A stretch of DNA of 8,475 bases. It comes from an uncultured Collinsella sp. (GTDB taxonomy: Bacteria > Actinomycetota > Coriobacteriia > Coriobacteriales > Coriobacteriaceae). The position numbers were made by a program, and so were the translations under genes. Positions 5,378 to 8,475 of this stretch are shown piece by piece (within the stretch, counting starts at the first letter, position 1; each line of letters opens with the position of its first letter). The notes under the pieces are model-generated. The model did not search any database, was not told the DNA's origin, and saw only the letters and a program-made list of their open reading frames with translations. Location: positions 1 through 8,475 of the forward strand of contig UQHZ01000042.1 in assembly GCA_900541055.1 (NCBI GenBank), in the 5' to 3' direction.

Positions 5378-7873
5378 CTATTTCGTCTTGCCGGTAATGA
5401 GCGTCTTAAGACCCAGGCCGATCAGTCCCAGGCCCATGCGCACGCGACCGGGGCGATGGCGCTCGATGGCCTTGGTCTTGCCGGCGGGCTTATCGCGACG
5501 GGCGCTCGCCTCGGGTGCGGGCTTGGTGACCTGCGGCTCGGGCCGAGGTACAGGTGCAGGCTCGGGCTCAATGACGGTTGCCTGGACCTTCTGAACCTCG
5601 GGCGCTTTCTCCACGGCGGGCTCTGCGGCAGCCTCGGGCTCATTCACCGGGGAAACGGCAATCGCTTCCGGTTTGGCAGCTGCCCCATGTTCAACCTCGG
5701 CCTGAATAGCCTCTTCGGCCACACGTTCCTTCTCCTGTGCGCGCTGCTGCGCGGCCGCCTCGGCGTTGCGATAGGCACGCTCCAGTAGGGCTTCCTGCGA
5801 GTTGAAGGGTTTCTCACCCTCTGCACGCTCCACGGGGACCCAGGTGCCGTCGCTCGTGAGGCTGCGGGCCTTCACGTTGTCGCGCAGCTGCATGCCCATG
5901 TACTCGTGCACCAGTGCGCGGCAGGTGGGGTCGAGCACGGGGAAGGCGATCTCCACGCGGTGCTCGGTGTTGCGCGTCATCATGTCGGCCGAGCTCAGAT
6001 AGATCATGTCCGAGTCCACGCCAAAGGCGTAAACGCGTGCATGCTCCAAAAAGCGTCCGACGATAGAACGGACATGCACGTTCTCGGTCTTGCCTGGAAC
6101 GCCCGGCTTGAGGCACGAGATGCCGCGGATGATCATGTCCACGCGGACTCCTGCGCACGACGCCTCGGCGATCTTGTCGATGACCTCGCGGTCGGTGAGC
6201 GAGTTGAGCTTAAAGAACACACGGGCAGGCTCGCCAACGAGGGCGCGCTGAATCTCGCGGTCCAGGCCGCGCATGATGAGCGGCTTCAAGCCGACCGGCG
6301 CCACGCCCAGAAAGCGGTAATCGCCGCGCAGGTTGCCCAGCGACAGGTTGCGGAAGAACAAGTTGGCGTCCTCGCCGATGCCGGGATGGGCGGTCATGAG
6401 CATAAAGTCGCTGTAGAGCTTGGCCGTCTTCTCGTTAAAGTTGCCGGTGCCCAGCAGCGTCAGGCGTGTAAGCGCCATGCCCTCGCGATAGGTGAGCTGG
6501 CAGATCTTGGAGTGGCACTTAAAGCCCTCGGAGCCGTAGATGACGGTGCAGCCTGCCTCTTCCAGACGCTCGGCCCACTCGATGTTGTTCTGTTCGTCGA
6601 AGCGGGCGCGGAGCTCCATGAGCACCGTGACCTCTTTGCCGTTCTCGGCGGCATCGATCAGCGACTCGCACAGGCGGCTCTGCTTGGCCACGCGGTAGAG
6701 CGTGATTCGCAGCGAGATGCACTCGGGGTCGTAGGCGGCCTCGTGCACCAGGTCCAGGAACGGGTTCATGGCCTCGTAAGGGTAAAAGAGCAGCTTGTCG
6801 TGCTGAAGTACCTGCTCGCGGATGGAGCGGGTCATATCGATGGTGGGGTTGGGCTGCGGCTTAAACGGCGTAAAGAGCAGCTCGTTGCGTAGATGCTCGG
6901 GAATCTTGCCCTCAATGCCAAAGACGTAGCTCAGGTCAAGGGGGATATCGCAGGTAAAGACAGAGCGGCGAGAAAGCTCGAGCGCCTTGCGGATGGTCTT
7001 GAGCGTTGGCTTTTCGAGGGAGCCCGATACAGCGAGCACCACCGGCTGCAGGCGCAAGCGCTTCTTGAGGATGCGCTTCATGTGCTGGCGGTAATCCTCT
7101 TCCTCCTCGACGCCCTCGCCGTCCGGGTCGATATCGGCATTACGAGTGACGCGGATCAGCGCGCGATCCAGCGGCTTATAGGAGCCAAAGCAGCTATCCA
7201 GGCAGGCGAGGATGACGTCCTCGAGCAAGATGTAGGAGTAGGTGCCGGTGGGCGAGGGGATCTCGACCACGCGGTTCATCGAGGCGGGAATCTCGATAAG
7301 GCCCAGCAGGCTCTCCTCGTCGGTGACGCCGTCCAGGCCACAAGCCAGATAGAGTGCGCCGTTGCGCAGGTTGGGGAAGGGGTGGCGCGGGTCAATGACC
7401 AACGGCGAGATGACCGGCGACACGTAGGCTTGGAAGTAGCGGGTTACGAAGGTGCGCTCCTCGGGCGTAAGCGAATCGATGCGGGCGCGGTGAACGCCCA
7501 GAGCGTCGAGCTTGCCCTCGATGCTCTTAAAGATGGACTCCCAACGGGTAAGGAGCCCGGGCAGCTCTTCCATGACGGCATCGACCTGTTCGGAGGCGGT
7601 CATATTGCTCTTGTTGTCGACAGGCTGTTTTTTGAGCTCTGCCAGATCGGACAGGCCGCCCACACGCACCATAAGGAATTCGTCGAGGTTGGACTCGAAA
7701 ATCGACACGAACTTTAGACGCTCGAACAGCGGAACGGTCTCGTCGAAGGCTTCGTCAAGCACGCGGTTGTCAAAGCGCAGCCAGCTAAGCTCTCGGTTTT
7801 GCGTGTACGAGAAGTCGCGCGGCGGCTTGCGCAGCTTGGCGGCCTTTTGCTTCTTTTCGATTTTGCTCGGCAT
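5378..7873 (-). CDS. ppk1: Polyphosphate kinase 1 with a ~140-residue C-terminal tail
   Basis: 831 residues. Ppk1 reversibly moves the gamma phosphate of ATP onto inorganic polyphosphate through a phospho-histidine. Order of parts: N domain beginning YTQNRELSWLRFDNRVLDEA (23-42), the head domain, then two phospholipase-D-like catalytic domains. The autophosphorylated histidine is His454 in FKCHSK, aligning with E. coli His435; the second is His611 in LEHARVY, matching E. coli His592. ITLYRVAKQ, LRARFDEQNNIEWA, GTGNFNEKTAKLYSD and SSADMMTRN are further family blocks. The canonical enzyme (about 690 residues) ends near 690. Beyond it lie a charged Ala/Gln/Glu helix-like segment (about 695-730), a Pro/Glu/Ala-rich linker (735-790), a basic patch, and a terminal hydrophobic glycine-rich run, MGLGLIGLGLKTLITG. 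ATG 7873 has GGA nine bases upstream; ATG 7879, two codons earlier, is nearly as good. It is transcribed alone from a promoter at 7909-7937 and closed by a strong terminator. Confidence 0.95.
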   Translation of the reverse strand: MPSKIEKKQKAAKLRKPPRDFSYTQNRELSWLRFDNRVLDEAFDETVPLFERLKFVSIFESNLDEFLMVRVGGLSDLAELKKQPVDNKSNMTASEQVDAVMEELPGLLTRWESIFKSIEGKLDALGVHRARIDSLTPEERTFVTRYFQAYVSPVISPLVIDPRHPFPNLRNGALYLACGLDGVTDEESLLGLIEIPASMNRVVEIPSPTGTYSYILLEDVILACLDSCFGSYKPLDRALIRVTRNADIDPDGEGVEEEEDYRQHMKRILKKRLRLQPVVLAVSGSLEKPTLKTIRKALELSRRSVFTCDIPLDLSYVFGIEGKIPEHLRNELLFTPFKPQPNPTIDMTRSIREQVLQHDKLLFYPYEAMNPFLDLVHEAAYDPECISLRITLYRVAKQSRLCESLIDAAENGKEVTVLMELRARFDEQNNIEWAERLEEAGCTVIYGSEGFKCHSKICQLTYREGMALTRLTLLGTGNFNEKTAKLYSDFMLMTAHPGIGEDANLFFRNLSLGNLRGDYRFLGVAPVGLKPLIMRGLDREIQRALVGEPARVFFKLNSLTDREVIDKIAEASCAGVRVDMIIRGISCLKPGVPGKTENVHVRSIVGRFLEHARVYAFGVDSDMIYLSSADMMTRNTEHRVEIAFPVLDPTCRALVHEYMGMQLRDNVKARSLTSDGTWVPVERAEGEKPFNSQEALLERAYRNAEAAAQQRAQEKERVAEEAIQAEVEHGAAAKPEAIAVSPVNEPEAAAEPAVEKAPEVQKVQATVIEPEPAPVPRPEPQVTKPAPEASARRDKPAGKTKAIERHRPGRVRMGLGLIGLGLKTLITGKTK

Positions 7874-7890
7874 ATGCATCTGTCCGTTCA

Positions 7891-7905
7891 GTCCCCGCAG
7901 GGGAC
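7891..7905 (-). promoter_or_regulatory. Hairpin at the 5' end of the ppk mRNA
   Basis: GTCCCC and GGGGAC form a perfect 6-bp stem with a 3-nt loop, 18 nt before the ppk start. If the promoter at 7909-7937 is right, transcription begins within or just before this stem, so it would cap the mRNA. It could protect the transcript from decay or tune translation. It carries the same GGGAC word as the larger palindromes of the window. Confidence 0.45.
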
Positions 7906-7908
7906 GGT

Positions 7909-7937
7909 AGCCTAACTCTAATTCACTATTGTCTCAA
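7909..7937 (-). promoter_or_regulatory. Likely promoter of ppk
   Basis: On the minus strand TTGAGA (7937-7932) is a 5/6 -35 box, followed by a 17-nt spacer and TAGGCT (7914-7909), a TAnnnT -10 box as often seen in GC-rich actinobacteria. The predicted start is near 7902, giving a leader of about 30 nt. No convincing Pho box was found beside it. Confidence 0.5.
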
Positions 7938-8297
7938 TTTAGTCGACCACTGGCACGGACGTATCGCGTTAACGGTATCTTTACCTACTTCTTACGCTGA
8001 CAAGTCATAGGACTGACGCCCTGCTCGTCCGCAAGCGATCTATATCCTCACTCAACTGGTGAGAATGTATGAATAAGAATGATAGCAAGCTGAATATAAT
8101 CGAATGTAGGTCGAATTGATGGCAAGCGTCATTTATATGCAGAAAACCGTTTTCACTATGCAATTTTGAATCATGGATAACTTTGAATGTTCAAGCTTGA
8201 TTTCCTAGAAAAATAACGTTTACCTAGGAAAATCTGCTTTACGAAACTGAAGTGCATCATGGGGAATCATATGCGATATACCGTTCATCGCACTTTG
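7938..8297. other. AT-rich gene-free region between divergent genes
   Basis: No gene was found here. GC is far below the rest: 83 G/C of 240 bases (35%) in 8041-8280, against about 65% in a sample of ppk. Small symmetric sites are present: TTTCCTAG at 8201-8208 inverted as CTAGGAAA at 8224-8231 around a 15-nt AT-rich spacer, the 10-bp palindrome TCAAGCTTGA at 8191-8200, and CTCAC/GTGAG at 8047-8063. Two 16-codon frames at 8069-8119 and 8119-8169 are probably chance. The region probably serves as a regulatory spacer with protein-binding sites, or is a remnant of foreign DNA. Confidence 0.5.
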
Positions 8298-8326
8298 TTG
8301 ACCGTTCGGGGGCGAGGTAGCATTAC
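8298..8326 (+). promoter_or_regulatory. Possible promoter of the truncated last gene
   Basis: TTGACC at 8298-8303 is a 5/6 -35 box; 17 nt later stands CATTAC (8321-8326), a weak 3/6 -10. TATAAC at 8341-8346 is a better -10 by itself but has no -35 at proper distance. Either would leave a leader of roughly 75-95 nt before the ATG at 8429. Confidence 0.3.
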
Positions 8327-8349
8327 GAATGGAATTTGGATATAACTAG

Positions 8350-8428
8350 AGCTGTCAGCAAGCAGCGTCCCATATGGAGGGGCGCTGATACATTCGGCCA
8401 GTAAGGCCCGAAAGAAAGGTAGGAGGCC
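8350..8428 (+). promoter_or_regulatory. Structured 5' leader of the truncated last gene
   Basis: A 9-bp stem (8363-8371 with 8379-8387, one G-U pair) closes a 7-nt loop. After it, TTCGGCC (8393-8399) can pair with GGCC-c-GAA (8405-8412) around AGTAA. A third GGCC at 8425-8428 lies directly between the AGGAGG ribosome site (8421-8426) and the ATG and could compete for the same partners, hiding the start region. I recognise no named riboswitch or ribosomal-protein leader; the switch idea is inference. Confidence 0.35.
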
Positions 8429-8451
8429 ATGACGAAAGGTCTGCACGTGCC
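8429..8451 (+). CDS. Start of an unidentified gene (3' truncated)
   Basis: ATG 8429 follows a strong AGGAGG, though with only two bases between them. Seven whole codons and CC remain before the adapter, reading MTKGLHVP (the last codon is Pro whatever its third base). The beginning is polar and has no signal-peptide character yet. Eight residues are too few to name the product. It is divergent from ppk and has a long AT-rich upstream region plus a structured leader, so it is likely regulated. Residues after position 8 in this frame are adapter-encoded and should be ignored. Confidence 0.6.
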
Positions 8452-8475
8452 CTGTCTCTTATACACATCTGACGC
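8452..8475 (-). other. Nextera Tn5 adapter, reverse complement (non-genomic)
   Basis: The last 24 bases are the reverse complement of the Tn5 mosaic end (CTGTCTCTTATACACATCT at 8452-8470) followed by GACGC, which is the Read 1-side tail and not the Read 2 tail that would begin CCGAG. Genomic sequence ends at 8451. Confidence 0.98.

Noticed and set aside
5906..7717. Long plus-strand open frames (328 and 274 residues) opposite ppk
   Set aside because: They mirror the codon periodicity of ppk, have no recognisable motifs, and ppk is a clear full-length gene.
1562..7873. One five-gene operon from ppk to the P1 peptidase
   Set aside because: Terminators follow ppk, rlmD and maf, and separate promoters are visible before ppk and DJ-1; only DJ-1/maf is tightly coupled.
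7938..8100. Pho box controlling ppk
   Set aside because: I looked for two CTGTCAT-like or TTAACA-like direct repeats at 11-bp spacing and found only isolated partial matches.

Overview
The window reads as an ordinary chromosomal stretch of a GC-rich Gram-positive bacterium. Coding sequence is roughly 60-65% GC where I counted it. The -10 boxes look like TAnnnT and most genes carry a clear purine-rich Shine-Dalgarno. The gene set (Ppk1 with a long Ala/Glu/Pro-rich tail, an RlmD-type RNA methyltransferase, a DJ-1 protein coupled to Maf, and a P1 peptidase) together with GGGAC-rich intergenic palindromes makes me think of the Actinomycetota, most likely a gut Coriobacteriia such as Collinsella. 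That placement is inference from general knowledge, not from a search.

Both ends are not genomic. Bases 1-42 are a Nextera index plus Tn5 adapter and bases 8452-8475 are the same-side adapter in reverse complement, so real DNA runs only from 43 to 8451. The layout looks like one long tagmented molecule that was never trimmed.

Layout of the real part: (i) 43-1200, plus strand, a surface-glycan locus: the last codons of a probable UDP-galactopyranose mutase overlapping a family 2 glycosyltransferase. (ii) 1201-1561, a convergent gap with no intact gene. It is packed with inverted repeats: a terminator hairpin, a 21-nt-arm palindrome around it, a fossil glycosyltransferase C-terminus on the minus strand, and a 125-bp foldback element with perfect 29-bp arms. 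(iii) 1562-7873, five minus-strand genes. In transcription order they are ppk, rlmD, a DJ-1/PfpI gene, maf and a P1-family peptidase. Hairpin terminators after ppk, rlmD and maf suggest mostly separate transcription units. DJ-1 and maf form a tight pair sharing an ATGA overlap behind a recognisable promoter. (iv) 7874-8428, an AT-rich regulatory gap of about 550 bp (35% GC in 8041-8280) between ppk and a divergent gene. (v) 8429-8451, the first eight codons of that plus-strand gene, cut by the adapter.

The genes are housekeeping: polyphosphate storage, rRNA modification, house-cleaning of nucleotides and possibly of glycation damage, a self-processing aminopeptidase, and envelope sugar assembly. 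I did not find a clearly new multi-gene system. The parts most worth following are the repeat-dense convergent gap, the dispersed 21-nt-arm palindromes, the Ppk tail, the DJ-1/Maf coupling and the structured leader of the truncated last gene.
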